A DNA stretch of 64,000 bases from Alopecurus myosuroides (lineage: Eukaryota > Streptophyta > Magnoliopsida > Poales > Poaceae): NCBI GenBank assembly GCA_028641055.1, contig JAPCYS010003698.1, forward strand, positions 248,001 to 312,000, in the 5' to 3' direction. The position numbers were made by a program, and so were the translations under genes. Positions 25,086-35,666 of the stretch are shown here, piece by piece. The notes beneath the pieces were generated by a model, which was given only the letters and a program-made list of their open reading frames with translations, did not search any database and was not told the origin of the DNA. Within the stretch, counting starts at the first letter, position 1; each line of letters starts with the position of its first letter.

Positions 25086-25103
25086 TGGCGCCGTTGCCGG
25101 GGA
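25086..25103 (+). other. Primer binding site of the 7.4 kb retrotransposon
   Basis: The sequence TGGCGCCGTTGCCGGGGA starts 9 bases after the 5' LTR. It is the standard primer binding site seen in several grass gypsy-like families. Confidence 0.8.
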
Positions 25104-25268
25104 GAAAGAAGTCTTCTGGCAAGGGGAGTTTCTCCCCTCCAATATCTTTACTTTGGTTTTGTTTTGCTTAGTTTATTTTATTTTGTCTTGTTTGCTTCTC
25201 TTTATCAAAAACACAAAAAAATAGTTCTTATTCTAGTGGTTATTTTTGCTTTATCATGCTTGCTATCA

Positions 25269-25805
25269 ATGTTTGATGTCTTTGAAACTAGATCTTATAG
25301 GCAAGGTGGGTTCACATATGAACAACAAAAAAATTATAAGGAACACCGCTTGTCACAAAAAGGAATACACTTATGGGAGCAAATTAAGAAATTGCATGAC
25401 TATGCTAAAAACTTGTGCTCCACCTACAATGTTACTTATTGCTTTGATAAATCTTGCTACTGTAGGAGGTATAAACACCTCCCTTTTCAATGCGAGTATA
25501 ATGATGATGTTACCATATCTTCTTATGTTAAGGGAAATTATGAATTATATGATGTGGAACAAATTGAAGAATTTATTGCTTGGAAGGGTGCATTCGAAAT
25601 TGCCTATTTACTTAAAAGTATTGATGATGCACCTTATAAATATGATATTTGTGCTATACTTGAATATTGCTTTGATAATTACAAGGATTGTAATTACTAC
25701 ATAATGGAATATCTTAATAAATGCTCTCAACCTAAGAAAGTAACTGATGCCTTGCAGGAACCTATGGAAGAAGAAACTGATGAATTTGGAAGCTCATTGG
25801 ATTAA
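25269..25805 (+). CDS. Retrotransposon-borne ORF of unknown function (178 aa)
   Basis: An open frame begins at ATG 25269-25271, about 165 bp after the primer binding site, where gag would normally start, and ends at TAA 25803-25805. The predicted protein is acidic and rich in Tyr, Cys and Lys, with no zinc knuckle, protease or reverse transcriptase motif. Further reading on the plus strand to about 26200 gives similar Asp/Tyr/Cys-rich composition broken by stops, so the original frame may have been longer. Its position suggests a gag-like or accessory product of a non-autonomous family, but no function is recognised. It lies wholly inside the element and is not a host gene. Confidence 0.45.
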   Translation: MFDVFETRSYRQGGFTYEQQKNYKEHRLSQKGIHLWEQIKKLHDYAKNLCSTYNVTYCFDKSCYCRRYKHLPFQCEYNDDVTISSYVKGNYELYDVEQIEEFIAWKGAFEIAYLLKSIDDAPYKYDICAILEYCFDNYKDCNYYIMEYLNKCSQPKKVTDALQEPMEEETDEFGSSLD

Positions 25806-28800
25806 AAAGAGGAGGAGAGTGATGATCAAGAGGAGGAATAATGGGGCTACCCATGTCTACCTCCCAATCATAGTAACTATTTAACTCATACATTATTTGA
25901 TGAAACTGATACTTGCTATACTTGTGACCTTGATACTACTATGAATGAAACTTGTGAGAATGATATTGCTACAATTATTTATGATAATAAATGCTACTTG
26001 GATAAATCTTATGATAATGATCTTGATGATGGTCCTATGTTACTTGATGTTATAAATTATAATGTTACTGAAAATAGGATTGCTATAATGTGTCCTATAC
26101 CTTTTAAGAGTGACCAATAATTTTGTTTTGCTATAGCTAAAAGTGGGAAAGAAGAGGTCTTTACTTTTAATTTTGATCCCACTGTTTTTGAGCTTGATAT
26201 GTAATGTGTGCTTTTAGACAATGACAAATATGCTTTATGTGATAATTATGTTGTTGAGTTTGTTCATGATGCGGAAAATATGGTTGTGGTAATTTTCATG
26301 TTACTAAAACACCTCTCTTTTTGTTGAAAGTTTTGAAGTTGCTCTTGTTCTACCTTCCCATGATTTCTAGTTTGATCTTCTTTAATTTATTTATTTACAA
26401 GATTTCTATGCATAGGAAGTGGGTTAGACTTAATTTTTTTAATTATTGCTTCTTGATGCTCTCATTTGCTTTAATTCATACTTCTTATGTGAGCATCTAC
26501 TTGATTCCACTTTTCCTAGCTGACAGGCGTTAAAGAAAAGCGCTACCGGGAGACAACCCGTTTTATTTCTTTGTTTTCAACCCGTTTTCCGTCGTTTCAT
26601 TATGTGTTCTTTGCACCTAGGTGTTGTTATTTCCTTAGAAACCCCGCTGTATATTTTCTTTTGTGTATTTGTTTAGCCAAGTAAAGCCTCTAGTGGAAAG
26701 TTGAGACTACATTTCGGATTTCTGCGCAGGAAACAGATTTCTGCTGTACATTGTTAAATTCGTATAAAATCACAGAAAATTCGAAATGACCTGAGTTTTT
26801 ATTGTGCGTAATCCTTGGCTATATACGCAACTTTTCTTAGTTGAACACTTTTTATTTGAGCAAGAGAAGATTTTCGAAAAAAATCATCTTTACCTGCTGT
26901 CATGTTTTGACAGATTTCTGCCAATAATTGCATTTGCATCTTAATCTCTTTCTTTAGGTGTTCTTTTGAGAAAAAGAGTTTTAAAAGAAGTTGTGACAGT
27001 AGATAATGTGTTTATGAGTGTTAGGATTGTGTTTAAACTAAACCATGTGAATTTATTGTTTCGGTTGCACTAACGTTGCTAATGAAGATTGTGAGAAGTT
27101 TGGTGTGAAGGAAGTTTTCAAGAGTCAAGAGAAGAGGATGATATGACCTGATCATGAAGAGTGAAGAGCCTAAGCTTGGGGATGCTCCGGAGGTACATCC
27201 CAGCAAATTCCAAGAAGACTCAAGCGTCTAAGCTTGGGGATGCCCAAAGCATCCCCTTTTTCATCGACAAATTATCAGGTCACTTCTAGTGAAACTATAT
27301 TTTTATTCGGTCGCATCTTATGGGCTTTACTTGGAGTGTCTTTTATTTTTTGCTTTCAGTTTGTTTTTATTTTTGAAATAAGCTTGGTTGGACCCCAGAA
27401 TTATTTTATTGGAGAGTGACACGCTCCGCTTTTTCATGGGGATACTTTGTATTCTTAATCTCTATCTGGCTGCTACATTTATTTAGCTCCTGTTTTGCAT
27501 TCATCTCTTATTTAGAGCGGTTAGTACTCTCCATTTTTTATTGCTATATGCTTAGAGAGAGTTTTTGTTGTCTCATATATGTGATTGGTTGGGAGCAGAA
27601 ATTCTTATGTGATAGTTGGTATAGTGGAAAAAATCGCATGGTCTTGTAGATCACTAAACTGTTTCACTTGAATCACTGCTGTTGTTTTGAGATATTAATT
27701 TGCTTAATGGATAAAAGGGAAGGACTAGTAAGTATAAACTTTTAATGGTTGGTCTAAGAAACTTGAAACTGTGCCACTTAAATTACCAGCTGATAGAAAC
27801 CATGGTATATGATTGCTACGAGTGATACATTTCTGATCGGCCTTTTGTTACGCGCTACGGTCGGGGTAGCTAACAGTGACTTGTCACTGCCACGGACCCT
27901 CTTGGAGTGATTTGCATTGTTCCTTGTAAATATGATTTGCCTACTGCAACCTTTTAACTCGTGAGTCTATGTTGCGGTTCCTGGCACTTCCACCATCCAT
28001 ATTTGCTAGCCTCTTCGGTACTATGCATTGCCCTTTCTGACTTTGAGAGTTGGTGCAAACTTCGCCAGTGCATCCAAATCCCGTGGGAGGACTTTGTTCT
28101 CCTACACATAAGCCCATATATTCTTCCTCAAAACAGCCACCATACCTACCTATCATAGCATTTCCATAGCCATTCCGAGATATATTGCTGCACAACATCC
28201 ACCTCCATTATGTTACTTGATGATGAGCTTCATGGTTATTTATGCATACTACTACACTGGCAGGAGCATGGAGTTGGATACATCGGAGATATTACATTAT
28301 GATTTATGAGCACTAAAAGTGTGATGATTCATTTTAATATAGGATGTTGCCCCTACCGGTGAGGATATATAAAATAAAAAATAAAAATAAAAATGAAAAA
28401 TCCCAAAAAGAAAAAAAAGGAAGGGCCAAATAGAAAATAAAGAGAGAGGGGGTGCATCACTATCCTTTATACCACACTTGTGATTCATGTTTAGCACCAA
28501 TGCTTCAGTTTGGAGAAAGTTTTCATATTATCAGTCATTCATAACTACGTGGGGAACTTTACATTATAGAACTTGTCTTGTATATTCCAATGATGAGCCT
28601 CTTCAAATGAGCTCTAGGTCTTCGTGAGCAAGCAAGTTGGATGCACCCCCACTAGTTCCATTGGAGAGCTTTCATACACTTATAGCTCTATGTGCATCTG
28701 TTGTGTGGCAATACCTACTCCTTGCATAGCTTCAGTTGTAATACTTTCTCTTGTCTAATGACCACTTTCAGCTTTGTGAGCCTTTCTTACATTGACCTTC

Positions 28801-29221
28801 CAAACCCCCCATATTGTTCTCTTAGCCATAACATCCCGGTGCCAGGGACCAACACAGAACACTTGCTTCTTTTTAGTGCGCAAAAAGTTTAAGATTCAAG
28901 CATTGCATCGTGTGGAAAGCTTGACTTGATCCTAACAGGGGTTGTGAAGATCGTTTGACGTGCATGATATTGTTGTTATTGAAAGCTTAAATCATCTCTA
29001 ATAAACTTTGCACGGTTGATAGTCTTTTAGTATTGATTCATTAAATTTTTATGCATTACTTGTTGATATCAAATATAGATCACAGCTTTAGTTCATTTGA
29101 TCCTAGTTTACATGCTCTGTTTTACATATTATCATCAAGATTGTGTGGTAGCATGTCACCTCAATTTTTTTTTTATCGTTTACCTACTCGAGGACGAGTA
29201 GGAACTAAGCTTGGGGATGCT
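25806..29221 (+). other. Non-coding interior of the 7.4 kb retrotransposon with AAGCTTGGGGATGC repeats
   Basis: No protein family is readable here. The sequence CTAAGCTTGGGGATGC occurs near 27171 and 27229, and AACTAAGCTTGGGGATGC again at about 29203-29220 directly before the 3' LTR, where it probably includes the polypurine primer site. Near 27237 the motif is part of a perfect hairpin (GGGGATGC and GCATCCCC around a short loop). Confidence 0.6.
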
Positions 29222-30846
29222 TGATACGTCTCCAACGTATCTATAATTTCTGATGTTCCATGATGATATTATGCCAATTTCTATATGTTTCCTCCCTTCT
29301 TTATATCATTTTTACACGTTTTCCGGGACTAACCTATTAACAAGATGTCAAGTGCAAGTTCCGTGTTTTCTGCTGTTTTTTATTTCAGAAAAGTTGTTCT
29401 GGAAATATTCTCGGAAATGGACCCCACAAATCCCGAAGTTCCTATTTTCCCCGGAAGCATCCAGAAGACCGAAGAGGAGTCGAAGACGAGCACCAGGGGG
29501 CTCTCACCATAGCCACGCGCGGGCCTCCTCTTTTCCGCGCCTGGGGTGGTGAGGCCACCATGGTGGCCCACCGACGCCGCCCTTTCGCCTATTTATTCCC
29601 CTCCGAAGGAAAACCCTAAGAACCTGATCAAAAATCCCCAAAAAGTTTCGGGCCGCCGTTGTCGTCAACCCTAGATCAGGGGGGTTGTGAAGATGTCTCC
29701 CGGCACCCTGCCGGAGAGGAGTTCATCACTGGAGGCCTCTTCATCACCATGCCTGCCTCCGGAGTGATGCGTGAGTAGTTCATCCTTGGACTACGGGTCC
29801 ATAACAGTAGCTAGATGGCTGTCTTCTCCTCCTATGCCTCAATTTTTAGATCTCGTGAGCTTCCTAACATGATCGAGATTGTTCTTATGTAATTTTATGT
29901 GCTGTGTTTGCTGGGATACGATGAATATTGAACTTATGCCAAGTTGATTATAGTCTTTATTGCATATGTTATTTGTGATCTTGCATGCTTTCCGGTCATA
30001 GTGGTTGCTCTGACAAAGTAGTTGCTAGTGACTCCAAGAGAGAGTATTTATGCTCGATAGTTGGGTTCATGCCTCCTTTTCGCCTGTGATCGAGTGACAA
30101 AAACGTGACTGGGGAGGATGTGTTGTTGCCACTATGGAGAAAACAGCGGTGTGAGTTCCGCGTGCACAATCATTGCTACATTACACACATTACTTAATGC
30201 GATTATCTGTTGCTTGCAACATAATACCTAAGGGGGTCGGATGATAATCTGAGGGTGGATTATTAGTCATAGATGCAGTTGGATTACGGTCTATGTATAT
30301 TGTTGTAATGGCCGCACTAAATATCATAGTAGTCATCATGTCATGAATGTGCACTACGGTGCAACCTCTATTTGTCAATTGCCCAGCTGTAATTTGTTCA
30401 CCCAACATGCTATCTTTTATGGAGAGGCACCACTAGTGAACCTATGAACCCCGGTCCATTTTCCTAGACTGTTAAACAAACCACTACAATTCCCTGCTTT
30501 CTTTACTTTCTGCAAGCATACACCATTCTCCACACTATACGTCTAATCTTTGTTTTCAGCAAGACTGGTGAGATTGACAACCTCATTGTACCGTTGGGAC
30601 AAAGTATTTTGGTTGTGTTGTGTGCAGGTTCCGCGTTTTTGCTGACACCGGTGAGGCGCCATCACCACCGTCAGTGGCATCAACCTTCCAAAGATCCTCT
30701 TTCTCCTACTGGATTGATAACCTTGGTTCTTAACTGAGAGAAATTCTTACTGCTGCACTTATCACATCCTCCTCTTGGGGTTCCCAACACACCATCCATA
30801 GCAAAGGATTTCTGGCGCCTCAAGGAACCATTAAGGTGAAGCAACA
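29222..30846 (+). repeat. 3' LTR of the 7.4 kb retrotransposon
   Basis: The LTR is 1625 bp with an intact TGATACGTCTCC start and GAAGCAACA end. It is followed by the target duplication CATAC at 30847-30851, after which the FAR1-like coding sequence resumes. Confidence 0.88.
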
Positions 30847-30851
30847 CATAC

Positions 30852-31688
30852 CAAGAGGACAAATTGTTCTAGTGTTGGCTTTTCTCAGGGGGGAGGTCCA
30901 GACCAGTTGCCTTACAACAAGAAAAAGGTTAGCAACTATGGGACTGCCCTTAACAGGGAAGTGAGCAACATTGACATGATGGAGGTGATGTCTTTCTTCA
31001 GCAAGAAACAAGCTGAAAACCCCGGATTCTATTATTCGTCCCAAATTGACAAAGGGAGCAAAGTTCAAAGAATACTATGGGCGGATGCACAAGCACGGAC
31101 ATACTATGAGGTCTGCGGGGATTGCATTAGCTTTGACATAATGTTCCTTACCAACAAGTATAACCTCCATTTGCACCCATTTTCGGTGTTTCCCCACATA
31201 GAAATACTTATCTTTTTTGCTTGTGCTCTCATTGGAAATGAAAGAGCAAAAGCTTTCAAGTGGATATTCAAAGAATTCCTATCAGCTATGGGAGGGAAAC
31301 ATCCGAAAACAATCATCACAGACCAGGATGTGGCCATGAAAAATGCCATAGAAGTCGTATTCCCACACACAATACATAGATCATGCTTGTACCACATAAA
31401 AAGTAAAGCAGAAGACAAGCTTGGGCCAACTTTTCGAACAAACGAAGGGCTTTGGGAAGATTTTCAGGACATAATTGACAACTCACTAACAGAACAAGAA
31501 TTTGAAATGTCATGGCAGAGGATGATCGAGGAATACCAAGTTGGGCACATGAAATATTTTCAGGACTTGTGGAGTACCAGAAAAAAGTATGTGTTTGTGT
31601 ACTTTAAAACAAGCTTCTTCCCATTCTTACATACAACAACAAGAAGTGAGGGCACAAACTCGCTATTTAAGAAAGGTGTGGGTGCAAC
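30852..31688 (+). pseudogene. FAR1/MULE-like gene, central catalytic domain
   Basis: This segment continues the gene interrupted at 23476. From about 30907 a frame reads through the MULE/FAR1 transposase core. The first acidic region is around the motif GDCISFD, the second is ITDQD followed by an RSCLYH segment (the usual C-x2-H), and the third is SEGTNSLFKKGVG. These correspond in order to the D, D and E positions of the family. This middle part has no internal stop for about 260 codons, so it has decayed less than its ends. It is cut at 31688 by the CACTA element, within a Gly-Val-Gly-Ala motif. Whether the ancestor was a transposase or a domesticated FRS gene cannot be decided here. Confidence 0.85.
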
Positions 31689-31730
31689 CACTAGTAGGGA
31701 AAGGGCTACCAGTGACGAACAAATATCAGC

Positions 31731-31975
31731 TACCGCTGGCGAACATGTGTTCGCCAGCGCTACCACGCCAGTGGTAGCAGGTTACCGCTGGCGAACACCA
31801 CTTCGCCAGCGGTAGTGCATGTTACCGCTGGCGAACAAGGCCTTGTTCGCCAGCGCTATGTTCGCCAGCGGTAGCTCCTCTGTTCGCCAGCGGTATTTGT
31901 TCGCCAGCGGTAGTAATCATGTTCGCCAGTGCTACTGTTCGCCAGCGGTAGGTACTTCGTTCGCCAGTGGTAAGT
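31731..31975. repeat. Left subterminal repeat array of the CACTA element
   Basis: About a dozen copies of TACCGCTGGCGAAC or its reverse complement GTTCGCCAGCGGTA occur here. Many are arranged as close inverted pairs able to form hairpins. By analogy with En/Spm these are transposase binding sites. Confidence 0.85.
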
Positions 31976-32345
31976 TTCACAGGTTTGTATTTTTTCTTTT
32001 TTTTTGTACAACAGTTTGTATATTCTGATTCTGTATATTCCCAGGTCCAAATACATTCAAATTCTATAATTTATAAACTTCACACATATAAATCACTGAT
32101 AGCACATCGATAAATCATAGATACATATGCATCCATCCATAACGAATTTAACACATCGATAACGAAATTAACACATCTATACATATGCATCCATATCCAA
32201 TTCTCATAAGTACGAATACAACACATTGATCTCAATAACACGTTTATGTCGGAAGATTTCGAACCCAAAATATAGCCATCTAATTAGTTCAACGATTACA
32301 AAGGTATGACTACTACATCTATGCAACGTACGCGCGATATAGAGA

Positions 32346-35300
32346 TCAATCGCAAAGAAGACTAGATATACGGTCCGCCTCCGCTTTAGCTTCCGCCTCC
32401 TTCATCGTAAACAGACGGACGATTGACGAGTGGTTCTTCTCCTTCATCGTACTCCCGGAGTCGAGATATACTGCGTGCGCGTCTCTCGGGTAGAGCATGA
32501 TGAGGGTGCCGTATTTGTTTCTGCGCAAAACAGGGGAGTCCATATGGTTAGTGAGCAACACTTGTTCACTAACTATATATGCGCAAACTTATGTAAATAT
32601 GGGAAATATAACTTACTCAGGAAAGTAGGGCACGAGGGTGATCCTTTTGTTCATATGGTTAGTGAGCAACACTTGTTCGAGGTACTTTGTCGCTTTTGCC
32701 CTACCCCTGGGGTTGTTCAAGTACATGTCGTGCATGTAGTAGGGGTCTGCTAGCCCGATGTTTCTGACATTCTCTATGGATAGCTGATGCGCCAAGCTGA
32801 GCGTAAACAGACGGACGATTGACGAGTGGAGTGATTTCATGTGGAACATCCGGAAAATATCGTCAAATCTAATGATGATTTTGTTTGCGTTGCCTTCAGT
32901 GACAAATCCCGCCGTAGATGGCACCTTTGCGACCAAAACCGGCAGCGTTGGATTTTTCTCTTTGAGAAGCATCTCCTCCATAACTAGTACACCGTCATGG
33001 ACGCTACGCATATCACCTGTCAGCAAGGCGACCAACCTCGGCGGAAGCATCGGTTTCCCCAACTCATGGATCTGATGCCAGTCGGTTATGGGTATCCTGT
33101 CCAATACACGTCCTGTCTGCGGCTTAGACTTGGTCCCCTCCACCGGTTGGCTCATCGATGCTACGGCAGAACTCTTCTTAGTTCTTTTCCGTGCATACTT
33201 GATCTTAGGCTGAGTCTTATGAAATACATCCGCTACCGCCTCTTTGAGGGCATCCTGGCTGATGACTTCTTGCTCGGGGACTGCCGGCTCTTGAGAAGAG
33301 AAAAGACGCTTTGTGCATCAATATTTATCCGCTTCCTCCGCTGGCAAGAGAAGTTGATCAAGATCATCCAGGCCGGGCGCCCCCTCGTAAGGATCGTCGA
33401 CGAGGTAGTCATTCGGGTTCTCATCTTCGTCGCCGTCGTGCTGCACGGACTTTGCAGGTGAGAAATCCTTGTGTTGGCTCGGGTGCCCCGACCCCTGGAC
33501 CGGTGTTGGAGTGTTGGCAGGAGTACTTTCCAAACGAATTAGTGATTTCGGCCAGGTCAATGGCCAAACCAAGCATTGCTCCAGGTTCAACTCGCTGTCG
33601 GCTGCGGGTGGTTGGTTCGGAGGATCGAGAGCACCGCAACCAGGGAGCACCCGACTTAATGTCACTCTGAACACGTCCTCGGGCATACGAACGCCGTGGG
33701 ATACGCGGTTCAGAGGTGTGATGATTTTTCCTTTGGCGACGTCCTTTAACTCGCCGTTCACATTAAGGAGCAATGTGCATCCCGTCTCGTCGGCCTGCGA
33801 AACGTCGCGCAATCGTTGTTAGAGACTGATGCCGTCACGAATCAAGTCATAATATATAATTAAGCAGTGCACGTTGAATTACCGTGAGGGCATTGAGCTC
33901 GGACAAGGGGGATGGACCGCTAAGTGTCGGCGGCGGCGTTGAAGAGATGTGGCGGGGCGGCGACGGATCTTTGCGACCTTCCGGCTGAGGGTTGGGGCCG
34001 GCTCGTTCCGCGCAGCAGACTCCACGACGGGGGCCGCGTTCTGCAGCGCCACGACGGGGGCCACGTTCTGCGGCGCCACGACGGGGGCCACGTTCTGCGG
34101 CGCTGGCTGCACCATTTGGGCTATGTTTATCTGCGGGAGCGGCCCTTGTCCTCCACCTAGCATCCACGGCGCTAAGGACTGAGCGACGGTCGAACAGATG
34201 GTAGGGAGGAGCTCATTGAGCCTCTCGTTCACAAGCTCGTCGACCGTCTTCTCCGGGCCCTTGTTCCGCTCCTTACGCTTTTCCTTGGTGTCGGGGTAGT
34301 AGTGCGCATGCCGATGACCCTTTCCGAGGCCATGCACATGGCCACGATTCGGCTTCTTGTCAAGGGGCACTCCCTTCATCGCGTTAAGCGCCCTAATGAA
34401 AGGGGTGTCATACGGGTCCTTGTTCGTCGTCGCCGAGGACCCCCCGTCAGATTGAGATAGACGTTCTTTTTCTTCTTCCTCGAGATACTTATTCTCGAGC
34501 AGCTTGACCTTCTCGTTCAACACAAGATCGCCGGGCTTTTTGGGATCTTCCCTGTAATGGGCCCTGACAAAATTTCTCACCTGCGGGTCGGTGATCTTGT
34601 CAAACGGGTTCGGCCCTTCTCTCTTCGAATCCTCCTTTTCCCATACTTTCTGCTTCCCAAGGTAACCCCGGCTTCCGAGATTGTGAGGGCCAATGTTCTT
34701 TTTTCGCTATTCTTTCCCCCATTTAGTCAGCGCAATCCTTTCCGGTTTGAGTTCGTCGATCTTGAATTGGGCCAAGTCTTCCTCGGAAATGGAGGGCCAC
34801 ATCTTATGGATCTCATCAAAATCCTTACCCTTCGCAAGCATCTGCCGCAAACTGGATCTCCAAGTCGTAAACGCCTTGGCGAACTTGTTCAGTGCTAAGG
34901 AGTTGACCAGATTCTTCTTCAGGTCCTGGTTGTCGTAAGGATCCGGGAATTTGTACCTTGTGTGCAGCTTCTCAATCAGCAGGGGTGGCATTAGCCTTGT
35001 TTTCTTTAGCTTTGAGGTGCTCCATATTAACGTTGCCGAAGTCTCGAGCTATGCAGCCTATCTGGTTTCCATAGCCCTTGGCATAACTCTCCGCTCGAGG
35101 GGAGCACCGCTCTTGGGGTCCACTTCCGTGAACTCTTCCCGCATGGTGGCGAGCAAGTTGTGCCGCCTCTCTTTGCGCTTAGCCGCCGCCTCGCTACCGG
35201 AGGCGGTATCCCCGGTGCCACTACCGGTTTGATCACCTTCTGCGCCCGATGTATCGTTGTGTGGCTCTAGCTCCTGGCGAACGGTTTCGTCCATCTCGTC

Positions 35301-35441
35301 GTCTGCATCGTCGCCCTCCATCTCTAGATCCGGGTGCGGATCTACGGGTCCGCCTCCCGCGCTTAGCATGGAAAGCCACGCATCGTCGTTGTCTCCGCCG
35401 TGTCCGAGACCAGAACCACCCGCCTCGTCGTTGTGAGCCAT
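32346..35441 (-). pseudogene. CACTA second gene: TNP1/TNPA-like protein with partial Ulp1-like C-terminus
   Basis: The ATG at 35439-35441 starts an acidic N-terminus (MAHNDEAGG). Frames then run through about 34707-34991 and 33879-34580, a region resembling plant CACTA second-gene proteins, with an internal triplicated 9-residue unit (P-Q-N-V-A-P-V-V-A) coded at about 34022-34110. Predicted introns are about 33795-33882 and 32521-32616. The C-terminal frame (32613-33155) contains an IRFDDIFRMFHMKSLHSSIV segment, and after the second intron a YLDSGST segment, as in Ulp1/C48-like domains fused to grass CACTA proteins. No catalytic Cys segment follows. At least two frameshifts occur (about 33980 and 35000), and short local duplications lie near 32410-32830. 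It is read as decayed. The TNPA-like role in binding subterminal repeats is inferred. Confidence 0.7.
34022..34110 (-). repeat. 27-bp tandem repeat inside the CACTA second gene
   Basis: There are three near-identical 27-bp units of the type CACGACGGGGGCCACGTTCT, coding on the minus strand for a 9-residue Pro/Gln/Asn/Val/Ala unit. They lie in a low-complexity linker before the first predicted intron. Confidence 0.7.
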
Positions 35442-35536
35442 ATCTAATGAAGGAGAGAAAACCCGAAATAAGTTCAACAAATCCTACAATTTAGACGATG
35501 TACCCCATATGAGTCCAAATTTCTCGGACACTCTAA

Positions 35537-35666
35537 GTTGTGATATTTTTAGCAAAGATCATGCCAAAATTCACGGAAAATTTCGGCATGACCTTTGCTA
35601 AAAATATCACAAATGGAGTACCCAAATTTGCCGGAACGGAAATTAATCAACATTCCGGCAAATAGG
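35537..35666 (-). promoter_or_regulatory. Inverted repeat plus GGCATGACC...CATTCCGGCAAA box upstream of the CACTA second gene
   Basis: Positions 35537-35571 and 35578-35614 form an imperfect inverted repeat (TGATATTTTTAGCAAAGATC against its complement). It overlaps a box at about 35569-35666 that runs from TTCACGGAAAATTTCGGCAT to AATCAACATTCCGGCAAA. The same box appears twice upstream of the transposase gene at 44160-44388. It ends 128 bp before the ATG of the second gene. A regulatory role is inferred from the shared position. Confidence 0.55.

Larger units (their letters stand above)
23477..30846 (+). mobile_element. Non-autonomous LTR retrotransposon inserted in the FAR1-like gene
   Basis: The LTRs are 23477-25076 and 29222-30846 (about 1.6 kb each). 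The intact end reads TGATACGTCTCC and the other end GAAGCAACA. The target duplication CATAC is at 23472-23476 and 30847-30851. The primer binding site TGGCGCCGTTGCCGGGGA lies at 25086-25103, 9 bp after the 5' LTR. The 4.1 kb interior contains one modest reading frame (25269-25805) and no reverse transcriptase, integrase or gag. The termini resemble abundant gypsy-like, non-autonomous families of wheat and barley, but I do not name one. The 5' LTR has lost about 10 bp at its start and its first base is C instead of T, so it has aged since insertion. Confidence 0.9.

Noticed and set aside
27941..28198. 85-codon minus-strand frame in the retrotransposon interior
   Set aside because: No recognised motif, the non-coding strand of the element, and no supporting exon signals.
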